The notes under the pieces are model-generated. The model was not told where the DNA came from. It saw only the letters and a list, made by a program, of their open reading frames with translations, and did no database searches. Positions 36,901 to 46,964 of a DNA stretch of 64,000 nucleotides are shown piece by piece. Position 1 is the first letter of the stretch. Each line of letters opens with the position of its first letter. This DNA comes from Monocercomonoides exilis (lineage: Eukaryota > Preaxostyla > Oxymonadida > Polymastigidae). A program made the position numbers and the translations under genes. The stretch spans positions 2,501-66,500 of the forward strand of contig LSRY02000014.1 of assembly GCA_001643675.2 (NCBI GenBank), given 5' to 3'.

Positions 36901-37331
36901 AAAAAAATAGGAATTATTTGTACAGACTCTTTTCCGCTTTGCTGATCGGTAAAGCTAGGCTGTGTTTTGCTATTCAAAGCAGCATATGTTGCTTCCATTG
37001 TTTCGAAACTTAAAAATGCAAAGTCTTTTGTTTGAAATAAAGGATGGATAAAGAGAATGAAAGAAAACGAAAAAAACTTTTATGCGAAGATGCTTTTCTA
37101 CTTTTGATAATTGTTGATTCAACTACTTTACCATATTTAGAAAAGGCATTCTTTAATTCATCTTCTGTGACATTTTTTGGAAAATCGCTCTGCAAGCAAA
37201 ATGAATTCTCAAAATTTTAACATCCAGTTTCAAACCACATAGACCCCGCAAACGCTCGCCCCTGGGTCAATGAATGAAGACAAATTTCGTTGCTGTCGTT
37301 CTCCATTAAGATCAGGAGAATTCGAGCTCAT
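30992..37331 (-). CDS. Triple-RRM RNA-binding protein with long disordered tail, five exons
   Basis: The gene is complement(join(30992-36658, 36754-36865, 36928-37024, 37102-37189, 37236-37331)), 2019 residues from the ATG at 37331. The four introns are 46, 77, 62 and 95 bases, with donors GTTTGA, GTAGAA, GTCTGT and GTATGT and AG acceptors, and every join keeps frame. RRM1 (about 30-100) has RNP2 VYVSDF and RNP1 NFAFLSF. RRM2 (107-185) has LFIMNI and RGYGWASY. RRM3 (198-283) has LFVKGI and GHAFVHF. The remaining 1730 residues are low-complexity Ser, Gln, Pro and Asp/Glu tracts, with poly-Gln at about 34000 and 36130, an acidic block at 32450-32520 and a Leu-poor C-terminus. Three tandem RRMs followed by a prion-like tail suggest an mRNA-binding protein of the ELAV/PABP type that could form granules. 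The exact subfamily is unclear. It is convergent with nothing: its nearest neighbour upstream is the gamma-lyase, also on the minus strand. Confidence 0.93.
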
Positions 37332-37671
37332 TAAAGGGCAAATATTACTTTGAGAATTTTTTAACAATGAATTATGGGTAAATATTTCTTTTCTAAATTC
37401 TTTTCAAAAACTTGAAAATACAATTATAAATATTTTCGCATTCAAAAATATTTAACAAAATAAACATAAAATATTAGGCTTTTCGTGTTAAATTAAGATA
37501 GAGTGTGAACTTAAAATAGTTCGAATCATTACATATATTGACATTCAACTGATAACGAATATATACAAAAATTGAACGAAAGGGCGAGCTAAAAGCCCAG
37601 GCACCGTTTCGTAACGTATCGATATAATGATGTGTAAAAGAATCCTCTTTCTCTCTGAGTTCTATAATTAT

Positions 37672-38865
37672 TTAGCAGCCAACAATCTCTAAGCCGTGTT
37701 TCAGATCGTCAATGATCTCATCAACATTTTCCAACCCAACAGAAATGCGAATAAGATCCTTTGTCAATCCTTGTTTCTTCATCAGTTCTTCGGGGACTGA
37801 AGCATGAGTCATACTTGCGGGATGCTCAATAAGAGTATCAGTGTTTCCCAGAGAAACAGCAACGGTGCACAAATGCAAATTTTCCAAAAGCTTCTTTGCT
37901 GCATCGTATCCTCCCTTCATGCAAAATGAAAATGTTGATCCATAGCACCCTTCGCGCATTTGTTTGACTGCAACGTCATGATGAGGGAAATCCTCAAATC
38001 CTGGATACATAACTTTTGAGACTTCTGGACGAGAACGCAAAAATTCTGCGACTGCTTTGGCATTTTTGTTGTGGCGTTCCATACGAACGGGAAGAGTTCT
38101 AAGTCCACGGATAACAAGCCATGCATCAAATGGGCCAAGGATAGATCCTGTATCTTTTCTCCAATTGCGGACAGCTGTTGCAATTTCTGGAGTTTTGCAT
38201 GTGACAACTCCACCAACAACATCACCGTGTCCATTGATGTATTTTGTCAGAGAGTGTGCAACAAGATCTGCTCCATGAAGAAGGGGCTGGAAGTTATAAG
38301 GTGATGAAAATGTTGCATCAACAGCAACAAGAGCATGATGTCCATGTGCGATTTCTGAAATAGCCTCAACATCTGAAAGTTTTCCGGTTGGATTTGCTGG
38401 AGTTTCAAGGAAAACAAGCTTTGTGTTTGGCTTGAATGCAGCTTTAACGTTTTCAATCTCAGACGTGTCAACGACAGCTGTTTCAATTCCAAATTTTTCA
38501 TATCTTCCAGTAAGCATCGTTGTGCTTGGACCATACAATGTATCACCAATAATCAAATGATCTCCGGCACGAAGATGAGGAAGAGTGCAGCCCATGATTG
38601 CAGCCATTCCGCTTGAGAATGCAACAGCACCAGAGCCTTGCTCCAATACTGTCATCATCTTCTCAAATGTTTCAATTGTTGGGTTTCCGATTCTTGAATA
38701 AATGTGTCCTTTTTCTTCTCCAGCAAATAATTGTCTTCCATGTTCAGGACTATCAAACACAAATGAAGAAGTCTGAAAGATCGGATTAGCATGTGATTTC
38801 AATGGCTTGTCATGTCCATCCGCGTGCAAAACTAATGTTTCAATTGATGGTTGTTTAGCTGCCAT
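37672..38865 (-). CDS. Methionine/cystathionine gamma-lyase family enzyme
   Basis: PLP-dependent fold-type I enzyme of sulfur amino-acid metabolism, 397 residues from the ATG at 38865; an in-frame ATG at 38925 would add 20 residues without family similarity. Visible signatures are PIFQTSSFVFDS near the N-terminus, IYSRIGNPT (Tyr and Arg that hold the cofactor phosphate from the neighbouring subunit), AFSSGMAAI, FLETPANPTG, VDATFSSPY, the cofactor lysine in AHSLTKYINGHGD, and SVGLENVDEIIDDL at the C-terminus. In methionine gamma-lyases of bacteria, Entamoeba and Trichomonas a cysteine follows LYG; here the sequence is LYGPSTTML, so the choice between methionine gamma-lyase and cystathionine gamma-lyase or synthase is open. 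The expected products are ammonia, a 2-oxo acid and a thiol or H2S. It ends at a TAA that overlaps TAAATAA. No organelle-targeting sequence is needed in the cytosol of this group. Confidence 0.92.
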   Translation of the reverse strand: MAAKQPSIETLVLHADGHDKPLKSHANPIFQTSSFVFDSPEHGRQLFAGEEKGHIYSRIGNPTIETFEKMMTVLEQGSGAVAFSSGMAAIMGCTLPHLRAGDHLIIGDTLYGPSTTMLTGRYEKFGIETAVVDTSEIENVKAAFKPNTKLVFLETPANPTGKLSDVEAISEIAHGHHALVAVDATFSSPYNFQPLLHGADLVAHSLTKYINGHGDVVGGVVTCKTPEIATAVRNWRKDTGSILGPFDAWLVIRGLRTLPVRMERHNKNAKAVAEFLRSRPEVSKVMYPGFEDFPHHDVAVKQMREGCYGSTFSFCMKGGYDAAKKLLENLHLCTVAVSLGNTDTLIEHPASMTHASVPEELMKKQGLTKDLIRISVGLENVDEIIDDLKHGLEIVGC

Positions 38866-38925
38866 ACTCGAATTATCAATATTGTTATATTGATCCAAAT
38901 TCCATATGTTACGTTTTATGCCCAT

Positions 38926-39542
38926 AACAGATATTTTCCGATAATGCTTTTTGGAGTTCTTAATGGCTAAGTATTTGAAAGAAACAAAAGCATATTAGAA
39001 ATATGAACAAAATAATATTCAATAACCGAACTTTTGCATTTTTTATCGATTAATTTAAGCAATTGATCATAATATTTGTTAATGAAAGAAAAACAATCAA
39101 TGAAATGATGCTCATGCTTTATTTTTCTTTTAACAATGCATCGTTTTTTAATTTTCATGAAACACAATTGAAAACTTGTTATTTTTTCTATTCGTTTTTT
39201 TTTCAATTTGAAGTTTTTCGTATTCACTTGCGTCATATAAAAAATAAAAAATAAATTATTAATAACGCTTCCATTCTGAATTGAATAATTAGATTTCCTT
39301 GTTATATCACAAAGAAAAATGAAATATTGTTAGTAATTACTTAAACTGCAATATTTTCGAAAAACATCCCAATTGATGGAAATGAAACATCCCTTTTTGT
39401 TTGCAAATGAACGCTATGCATTTCAATGTTTATATAGTATATTAATATGAAAATGTTAAAATTTGAGATTTCTTGAGAAACCATATTTGTCAATATTGAT
39501 ATTTTTTTATCAACAATTCTTTATCACAGTTGATTCTATAAA
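38926..39542. other. Divergent intergenic region between gamma-lyase and receptor gene
   Basis: About 600 AT-rich bases between two divergent genes, so it should hold both promoters. No clear initiator or TATA motif can be assigned from one example. A TTTATCACAG at about 39520-39530 resembles a splice acceptor, so the receptor gene could have an upstream exon. Confidence 0.5.
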
Positions 39543-42500
39543 ATGAAACATTTTAATTTTTTCATAATTTTGTCATTTTTTGTCGCTGAAAATTACAATC
39601 GCAAAGATGTTATTCTTCATGCGGCAACTTATTCACAAAAGCTCTTATTTGATATCTCTAACTCCACATTGAGATTACAAAAGCTAACTTTTTTGAGTGA
39701 AAGGAAAGAAAGCATTGCATTCTTCAAGAAAAATACATTTGTCGAACTTGTAAGTTGCATTCTCGTTCCTTCTTCATTCGGTGTAAATAGTCCATTTTTA
39801 ACTTTTGGCAGTACCTCGCAATTCTACAACTTTACAATTTTAGCATCACAAACTCAAACTGTTTGCACGCCTATTATAAGTGAACATTGCTTAAATTCTA
39901 AAGCAAGGTTTTTTACAGGAAGTACAGTGTCGTTTTTTGATTCGAATTTTTCTTCGTTAACAATTGCATCTCCATGCTCCTTGCTTTCTTGTTATGAAGT
40001 TAATTCGATCTATATATTACACTGTGAATTTAGTAATATTAGTTCTTCTTCGAATCATTATGCAAATGAAAATTCTTCTTGCAATATTTCAATGAGCAGT
40101 TGCATTTTTTCTGCTGTTGAAAATCCATTTTATCACACAATTATTGATTCACGATTTTCGGAACAATTAAGCGCTTCAAATTCATCTTTCGAACGATGTG
40201 CTATACGATATCAAAACCGCACGTACTTGACAGGAGGAACAAAGTCATTTCGGGATATCACCTTTTCATTTGACGGAGGCAGCAATCAAGGTGGAGCGCT
40301 TTGCGCAAAAGGTAGTTCAGATGTTACAATTAGTAACTGTTTGTTCGACAAATGCAAGGTTACCGGAGACCAAAATAATAATGGAAGAGGAGGTGCTTTA
40401 TTTTGCGAAAATGGAAAATGTGCTGTTTCTGACTCAAATTTTACAAATTGTACAGGGAGCTATGCAGATGGAGCCGTTTCTTTTTGGTTTGGAACGAAGC
40501 GCGTTTTCCATAAATGCCGAATTGTTAATAGTAGCGGTCCACAGCACTTTGGAGGAATGAACTTTGAACAACCTCCAGAAAATGAGTCTCAAATATCAGA
40601 ATGCGAGTATACAAATTGCTCGTGCAGCATCAATGGCGATTCTTGTAAAGGATGCGGAGGCGCCTTGGGAATAGTTAATCCACCTCCACATCTATTCATT
40701 ACTTGTTCCAAATTCCAAAACAACAGGGCTGTAAGACATGGAGGCGCAATTATGTGCTTTTTGGCTTTGCCAGCTTCTTCATTTCGATGTCGTTTTCTGT
40801 TTTTCAGTAACAATTCAGGGCAGAGTCAAGGAGGAAGTGATATTTACACAGATAAAAATTTTGCGGGAAAGCTGGACTCTTCTCAATTTGAAGCATGCTA
40901 TTCGTTTTCTATGGCACCTCGCTTTGTATACTGCAACAGCGATGGAAGTTATCCAGATGCTGCTAACAAGCCTTATTGGCTGCCGACTCCGAGTTTTCCA
41001 AACATTTACGTGAAAAATGGCGGATATAACACAAATGATTACGGCAATTCCACAGACAACAAGGAGTGCGCTGCAATTGGTTTTGCTATTGCACTATGGA
41101 CACCAATATTCAACCAGAAGATTATTGTGAATGGAGGAACTTACACTGAGGACTCACTGGACATCTCAGATAGAGTGATAGTGGCAGACTCCCAAACATC
41201 AATTCCAAAAATTATTACAAATGTTAATTCTGGCACATTTTGTCTGATCACAAACGGATCGTTTTCTGCTTCGAATTTTATTTTTGTGCACAACTCATCA
41301 GCTTCTTCAAATGCAATATTATTTTCAATAAAAAAGGCAGATGGAGTGCTTAAGTTGATCAAATGCACAGTAACAGCTGAAAACGGACAAGGCACTACCT
41401 TTTCAAAGTCGCTTTTTGCAATTAACGATGGGCATTTAATCTTCGACCAGACTACTGTCACGGCAATAAAAGCTTCGAAGCCTGTTTTATCTCTTATTTT
41501 TCCGAGGGAATTTACTACAACGCAGTCAGTGTTTTCTCAAATCAGTCGAACAAATGGAAATGGAAGTGTATTGGAAGCAACACTGGAGGCAGGACAAATA
41601 TTACATTTAGCAAATTTTTCTCTAACTGAATGCAGCTGCAGTGAAGGAAATGGAGGAGGAATGTGGGTTTATATGAAAGCTGGCTCAACTTTCAGCCTGG
41701 GAAATGCCAGTGGTTCATTTGTTTTTGATAGAGGGGCTAGCGCAAATGAGTTGATGAAATTCACATCGTGCTCTGCGAACAGTGGATCTCAGCCGAAATG
41801 TGGATGCGGAGGAGGCATTTATCTGTATTTGGAAGATGATGCAAATGATTTTGTGTTTAAGCACATGTCATTTAATGGATGTTCTGCTCAAAGAGGATCA
41901 GATATATTCATTGATGCAAACGATCTACCAGCAATTATAAGCAATGCTACTGTCGCATTTGAAACTGATTTTTCGCACATGGATGCATTATGTGGACTTG
42001 ATCGCCATCTAGTGGACAAGAGTTCATCAATTCCTTTACTATTATTTTTACTGAAACCACCTACTATGCTGTATGTCAATGACACTGGAGTTGATTATCA
42101 TATATGCGGGTTTATTGATTATCCATGTCGTACTATAAGTTATGCATGTAAAAGAAGGGCCGTTGGATATACGTCTGTTTCAGTGAGCATAACATCAACT
42201 TGCTTTTCTGAAGAGTTGATTCTTCATAATCATTCATATTACATTTATGGACATAATTTAAATGATCCTTTAATTGTTTCTTCCTCAGGAATTGGAACAG
42301 CCGGATTGATAACATCGGGCGTAGATACGACTTTATCACTTCTGAATTTTGCTCTTCCTTCTACCCTTGGAACGCATAGTTCGTTCATTGCTATTAATGA
42401 GCCAATAGATGGGTCTTCATTAATAGCAAAGGAATGCACTTTTGAAATGATTTCAGTTTCAATCAGAAGTCAATTTCCTGTTTATCTAAACTACAACCTC

Positions 42501-45500
42501 ATCGAATCAACATTTGGCAAGTTGAGCATTAAAAACTGTGATGTATCAGTGTTTGACTATGCGAAATCCCTGATCATGATTTCCTCTTCAGTTTCATCCG
42601 TAAACATTGAATCGACAAATATTGGAGATCTGTCTGGAACGAAGGAGTCTGCACTTGTGTGCGCTAAATCAACAGGCTTAAATAATGTAAACACTTTGTT
42701 TGTGTTGAACAGTACTCAACTCAGAAATGTGAATCAAAGCGTTGATTGTCCTGCCTCTATCATCAAAGATACGTTTTCTGCTTGGAACATTTTAATCGCA
42801 AACTCGACTTTTCAAACGTGTATTGCGCAGTCATCGTTGCGAGGAGGAGGATCAAGGTTGTGTTTGTCAATGGAAAGCAATCTCGAAATATCAGACACTA
42901 CATTTTCTGCTTGCATGGCATCTGCTGAAGGGCGAGGTGGCGGTCTATATCTGGAGTGCGCGGATACAACTAACCCTATACCAAATCTGCTTCAGAAGCT
43001 TCCGCTTCGGATGAGCTCTATCCGATTTATAAATAATGAAGCTAAATTCGGAAAAGATATATTTATCAACTGCTTCAATATCTCAGAGCAGATAGACAAA
43101 ACACTGTTCAATTTGGAATTTTTCCAACCTTCTCTTCAAACAGACACTGCCATCAATGCAAACGACATTTCAGAACAAGATACGAATCTTATTCCTTTTG
43201 TGGAGTCCAGCAAAGAATATTTCGTATTTCTATCGCTTTTAATTGGAAATGACAGAGAGAGCGAATGCGGAACATCAGAACTTCCGTGCCAAAGCATTAG
43301 CGTTGGAGCTACTCATATGAAGGAAGGGCCTGTTCAAGTGATGTTCGTTTTGGATGGCGCAGTAGTTGTAGCTGAGAGTACACTTAAAGACGTCACATTG
43401 AAGCCATTTGAAACGAGCTTTGCGAGCATACAGTTTATAATAAGAATTAATCTTTCATCACCCGATGCTTCTATTCTGACATTGGAGAACGAATTTGTTA
43501 TGAGAGATTTGCAATTTGTTTTAAGTGATCAGTTTGATTCTGATCACAAAGCTATTCTGAATCTACGCAGCGGTTTGTTCGACGCCAAAAATATAAATTT
43601 CATTTCGTCAAGAGCACTTTGGCTTAATCCTTCGATATTTTTCGTGACTGCTGGAGATTTTAGGTTGGTCAACTTCACAATTTCTGACGTATGGTGCGGT
43701 GATCCAATGTTCTTTTTTTCCTCCTCGGCCACAAATGTATATATTGCATCAATTAATTGTTCCAAGCTGTTTATGGCTTCTTCTTTAATTGTGATTGACG
43801 ATTGCCCGTTTAATGCTGTGGACATCAATTGCACTTCAGTACAATCATGTCAGTCTTGTGTATTTGATCTCATATCCATCAAAACTTCTGACAAGAATGT
43901 GTCCATAACAAAGTTTGAGCTGAAAAATATTTCTTTGAATTCTGGCGAAGCAATTGGCATTTCTTCGTCTTCTGCTTCTTCTCCTTCAAGCGGGTCAAAC
44001 ATCTCAATTTTTTCAGGAGTCTTTGAGTTTATCTCACGAGCAGATGAAGGACCGACTTCGATAAACGCTGTAATTCCAAAAAGGACTTGCAACATTACTA
44101 TTGGGAATTGTTCGTTCATTTATTGCATTTCAACTCCACAACCAGGCAGTATTGCAATAATTGAGAAATTTCAGCGCGCAAAGATAAATGATTGCAATTT
44201 TTATGATCTTGAAGGTAAAATGTCACCAGAGTATGCAAACGAAATCTGTAAGTGGAATGGCTCTTTTGCACACATTGCTTCCACAAATGTTGAAATACAT
44301 AAGTCTTTATTTACTTATGGATTAAATGGAGGATTGACTATGTACGGTAATGATGCATTTCTCAAAAATTGCGAGTTCAAATTTAATGGTCCAAATTTTG
44401 ATGACTTCTGGTCCGTTCGGCGAAACATCCTTTGCCAAGGATCGGGAATTTTGAGCGTCGAGAATATGATTGGAGAAAATATCACTCAAAAGAATTCTTC
44501 TCTGTGGATCTTGAACGATGGATGTGAATTGTGGGGTTTTTTAGAATACATGCCTTCTGTTTTCTTCATTCCAACTCTTTTTTCATTTGAGACAGAAAAA
44601 AATGAAAGCGAAATCAGCATTATCATAAATGGATCGATGTTGATCCCATGTAACCTTTCTTTTGAGATTTCAATATTCTCGTATTTTTTGATCAGCAGCA
44701 CTGAATACACATTTGATCCAAATGACTTCAAGAGCGAACGTGAGGTGCATGCCAGAATCCCTGAATCAGTGATTACATCAGCAAGTGAAGATGCTGAAGT
44801 GAGAATTTCCATTCTATTTGGGAATACAGAAAATAAATCATCCACCAATTATTTAGTACTGAAGAATGTTAGTACTTCCATTCCAAGCGTGCCAAAGTCG
44901 TTGAGAGATCTGTTCAGAGAACAAGGATGGAGTCTCATAGCTTTTATTGCATGTGCTTCTGTTTTGATAATAGTGATTATAATATTACTGGTTCTCATTG
45001 CAGTTTTTCGAAAAAAGTTGAAAGATGCAAAGAAAGGACAGAAATCAGTGAAGGTCAATACACAAGTGAGAGAAATGCAGAAAAGGAAAAGAGGAGAAAA
45101 CCATCCAAGCAATGAGATGAGTGAAATGCCATCTGACTCACTTGAAAGATCAACAATTATGATGCCGCTTCTCAGAGACGATGAAAGAGAGTCATCTCAA
45201 TCACTAGAAGCAGGTTCAATTTTGGGAAATGACTTGGCAAATATCGAAGAATCATCACAAGCTGAAGGAACATCAACATCAATATTACCTTCTTCTCTTT
45301 CTTTTTGTGTCATTTCAACGAAAGAACCATTCGAAGTGAAGAAGAAAAAGAATCTACAAAACTTGTTTTCGATGATGCACAATCAAAACAGCATTGTATC
45401 CGGAGCAAGGATGATGAATAGTGTTAATTGGGTGAAAGTGGCAAAAGAAGTTGCCAAATTGTTAGAGCATTTGATTTCAATTGGAGATGAAAGGGTGCAA

Positions 45501-45944
45501 ATGATGGCAGAGCAACTGTGCCCGTACACAATCTTTGTTGGGAAAGGAAATGAAAATGAAATATTCGTTCTGGCAGAGGAATTGAAGGATGAGAAGCAGA
45601 AAAATGAAATGAAGCAATGGAGGTCGCCTGAACTGAACAATGAAAATGAGGAAGATGAGGAAGATGAGGAAGATGAGGAAAGTGATAGAATTGAAAAGGA
45701 AGTTGTATATGAGCTTGGTCTAATTCTTCAAGAAATGACAACAGGCAAAGATTTTTCGAGCGAATGTTGTGCATGTGAAACGCAAGAAATGGTAAGAGAT
45801 GAAATCAGGCGGACAACTGAAGTTGTTTGTGAGGATAGTTTTGTGAGACTTATTGAAAAGATGACGACAAGTGAAAAGAATGACAGGCCTTCTTTGAAAA
45901 GAGTCATTGAAGCTCTTAAAGAAATTGAAGGGAACAGAGAATAA
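39543..45944 (+). CDS. Intact beta-helix receptor with transmembrane segment and pseudokinase tail
   Basis: Uninterrupted 2133 residues. The N-terminus MKHFNFFIILSFFVAEN is a short hydrophobic leader. The ectodomain (to about 1780) has many Cys/Gly beta-helix turns (GGALCA, GRGGALFC, GGCGGALGI-like, CGGGIYLYL, GEGRGGGLYLEC) and family spacers such as DIFIDAN, CGFIDYPCRTISYA and CGTSELPCQSISV that divide it into at least three repeat blocks. It is rich in N-glycosylation sites (NSS, NCT, NFS). A membrane helix (SLIAFIACASVLIIVIIILLVLIAVF) lies at about 1797-1822. The cytoplasmic part has a kinase C-lobe-like pattern: LCPYTIFVG in place of the catalytic loop, WRSPEL for APE, VYELGLILQEMTTG for helix F, and DRPSLKRVIEAL at the end. 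No Gly-loop, VAIK Lys, HRD or DFG is present, so it is a pseudokinase. An acidic repeat (EDEEDEEDEE) interrupts it. Role inferred: surface recognition with noncatalytic signalling. Confidence 0.9.
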   Translation: MKHFNFFIILSFFVAENYNRKDVILHAATYSQKLLFDISNSTLRLQKLTFLSERKESIAFFKKNTFVELVSCILVPSSFGVNSPFLTFGSTSQFYNFTILASQTQTVCTPIISEHCLNSKARFFTGSTVSFFDSNFSSLTIASPCSLLSCYEVNSIYILHCEFSNISSSSNHYANENSSCNISMSSCIFSAVENPFYHTIIDSRFSEQLSASNSSFERCAIRYQNRTYLTGGTKSFRDITFSFDGGSNQGGALCAKGSSDVTISNCLFDKCKVTGDQNNNGRGGALFCENGKCAVSDSNFTNCTGSYADGAVSFWFGTKRVFHKCRIVNSSGPQHFGGMNFEQPPENESQISECEYTNCSCSINGDSCKGCGGALGIVNPPPHLFITCSKFQNNRAVRHGGAIMCFLALPASSFRCRFLFFSNNSGQSQGGSDIYTDKNFAGKLDSSQFEACYSFSMAPRFVYCNSDGSYPDAANKPYWLPTPSFPNIYVKNGGYNTNDYGNSTDNKECAAIGFAIALWTPIFNQKIIVNGGTYTEDSLDISDRVIVADSQTSIPKIITNVNSGTFCLITNGSFSASNFIFVHNSSASSNAILFSIKKADGVLKLIKCTVTAENGQGTTFSKSLFAINDGHLIFDQTTVTAIKASKPVLSLIFPREFTTTQSVFSQISRTNGNGSVLEATLEAGQILHLANFSLTECSCSEGNGGGMWVYMKAGSTFSLGNASGSFVFDRGASANELMKFTSCSANSGSQPKCGCGGGIYLYLEDDANDFVFKHMSFNGCSAQRGSDIFIDANDLPAIISNATVAFETDFSHMDALCGLDRHLVDKSSSIPLLLFLLKPPTMLYVNDTGVDYHICGFIDYPCRTISYACKRRAVGYTSVSVSITSTCFSEELILHNHSYYIYGHNLNDPLIVSSSGIGTAGLITSGVDTTLSLLNFALPSTLGTHSSFIAINEPIDGSSLIAKECTFEMISVSIRSQFPVYLNYNLIESTFGKLSIKNCDVSVFDYAKSLIMISSSVSSVNIESTNIGDLSGTKESALVCAKSTGLNNVNTLFVLNSTQLRNVNQSVDCPASIIKDTFSAWNILIANSTFQTCIAQSSLRGGGSRLCLSMESNLEISDTTFSACMASAEGRGGGLYLECADTTNPIPNLLQKLPLRMSSIRFINNEAKFGKDIFINCFNISEQIDKTLFNLEFFQPSLQTDTAINANDISEQDTNLIPFVESSKEYFVFLSLLIGNDRESECGTSELPCQSISVGATHMKEGPVQVMFVLDGAVVVAESTLKDVTLKPFETSFASIQFIIRINLSSPDASILTLENEFVMRDLQFVLSDQFDSDHKAILNLRSGLFDAKNINFISSRALWLNPSIFFVTAGDFRLVNFTISDVWCGDPMFFFSSSATNVYIASINCSKLFMASSLIVIDDCPFNAVDINCTSVQSCQSCVFDLISIKTSDKNVSITKFELKNISLNSGEAIGISSSSASSPSSGSNISIFSGVFEFISRADEGPTSINAVIPKRTCNITIGNCSFIYCISTPQPGSIAIIEKFQRAKINDCNFYDLEGKMSPEYANEICKWNGSFAHIASTNVEIHKSLFTYGLNGGLTMYGNDAFLKNCEFKFNGPNFDDFWSVRRNILCQGSGILSVENMIGENITQKNSSLWILNDGCELWGFLEYMPSVFFIPTLFSFETEKNESEISIIINGSMLIPCNLSFEISIFSYFLISSTEYTFDPNDFKSEREVHARIPESVITSASEDAEVRISILFGNTENKSSTNYLVLKNVSTSIPSVPKSLRDLFREQGWSLIAFIACASVLIIVIIILLVLIAVFRKKLKDAKKGQKSVKVNTQVREMQKRKRGENHPSNEMSEMPSDSLERSTIMMPLLRDDERESSQSLEAGSILGNDLANIEESSQAEGTSTSILPSSLSFCVISTKEPFEVKKKKNLQNLFSMMHNQNSIVSGARMMNSVNWVKVAKEVAKLLEHLISIGDERVQMMAEQLCPYTIFVGKGNENEIFVLAEELKDEKQKNEMKQWRSPELNNENEEDEEDEEDEESDRIEKEVVYELGLILQEMTTGKDFSSECCACETQEMVRDEIRRTTEVVCEDSFVRLIEKMTTSEKNDRPSLKRVIEALKEIEGNRE

Positions 45945-46964
45945 GTGGCTGCAAATCAAAATTTTTTACTTCAATGATTTTTGATGCAAACTGAAATACA
46001 ATCAATCACAATTTATAATTGAATTTTATAAGTTTTGGCAGAACGTCAATTAGATAGATTATTCGTATTTGAATCTTTTTATTTTTTAATTATTTTTGAT
46101 TTCTAATAATTGTAGCGAATCAATTAATTTCCTTTCGTTTTTTCCTTTCTTTCTTATTTTTTTAATAAGAGGAAAATATCCAAAATGTTTTATGAGTATA
46201 TTATTGTTTTGAACTTATTATTTATTTTTTAGATTTATGTTAAAATAAGAATTATTTGTTGTTTATTTTTAAAATTGCTCACTATTTGTATGTATTGTTT
46301 TTTAACATGTTCTCTTGTTCTCATTAATTATTACTTATGTTTTGGGTGAATTTGTTTTATTGTTAATTTATTTGTATGTATAATATATTATCCAATTTAT
46401 TTTTTCCATTATTTTTTAATTGCTATGTTTTATTGTTTGATTTTAATACAAAACGTTTATATATTCACGCATATGTCTATTATCATGCTTGAAAAAGCAA
46501 TCGACAATTATGTTGTAATGTTTTATTGTTTATTTTTCAAATCAATTAGTTTTTATTTATAAGTGGGGCATAATTCTTTCATTTATGAAAAAATCAACGA
46601 TTTGTTCCAAAAATTTTCTCCAACCTTAACATAAGAAGTCTTTCATTCCCACGTCAAAAAAAAAAAAAGCGGATAAATTTAAAATTTGAGAAAAATATTT
46701 GAAAGTTAAGAATGGATCAAAATTCAGAAAGCTCAAAATTTCGTCGCAAGAATCGATGAAACATAAGTTAAAAGTTCTTCTGCAAATGCACTATAAATTT
46801 TCTTTATCATAAGAATAACAATCATGATGGTATAATAAAACATTAATGAATTTTTTGTACAAAACAACAAACTTCACGAAAAATTGCATTCTCACAATTC
46901 AATCTTGAATTATTATGGTTTTTCAAAATAAAATAAAATTTCTTTGCGTTTTTCAAAGAGTGTG
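45945..46964. other. AT-rich intergenic region
   Basis: About 1 kb between the receptor and the exportin-like gene, strongly AT-rich, with an A12 run near 46660. No frame or RNA gene can be supported. Confidence 0.5.

Noticed and set aside
37563-37625. Possible small RNA or tRNA in a GC-richer patch downstream of the gamma-lyase
   Set aside because: No cloverleaf or T-loop (GGTTCGAATCC) could be formed. The patch is only 60 bases.
42841-42960. Frameshift suspected in the receptor because of overlapping plus frames
   Set aside because: The long frame continues without a break through GGG turns. The short overlapping frames are shadows.
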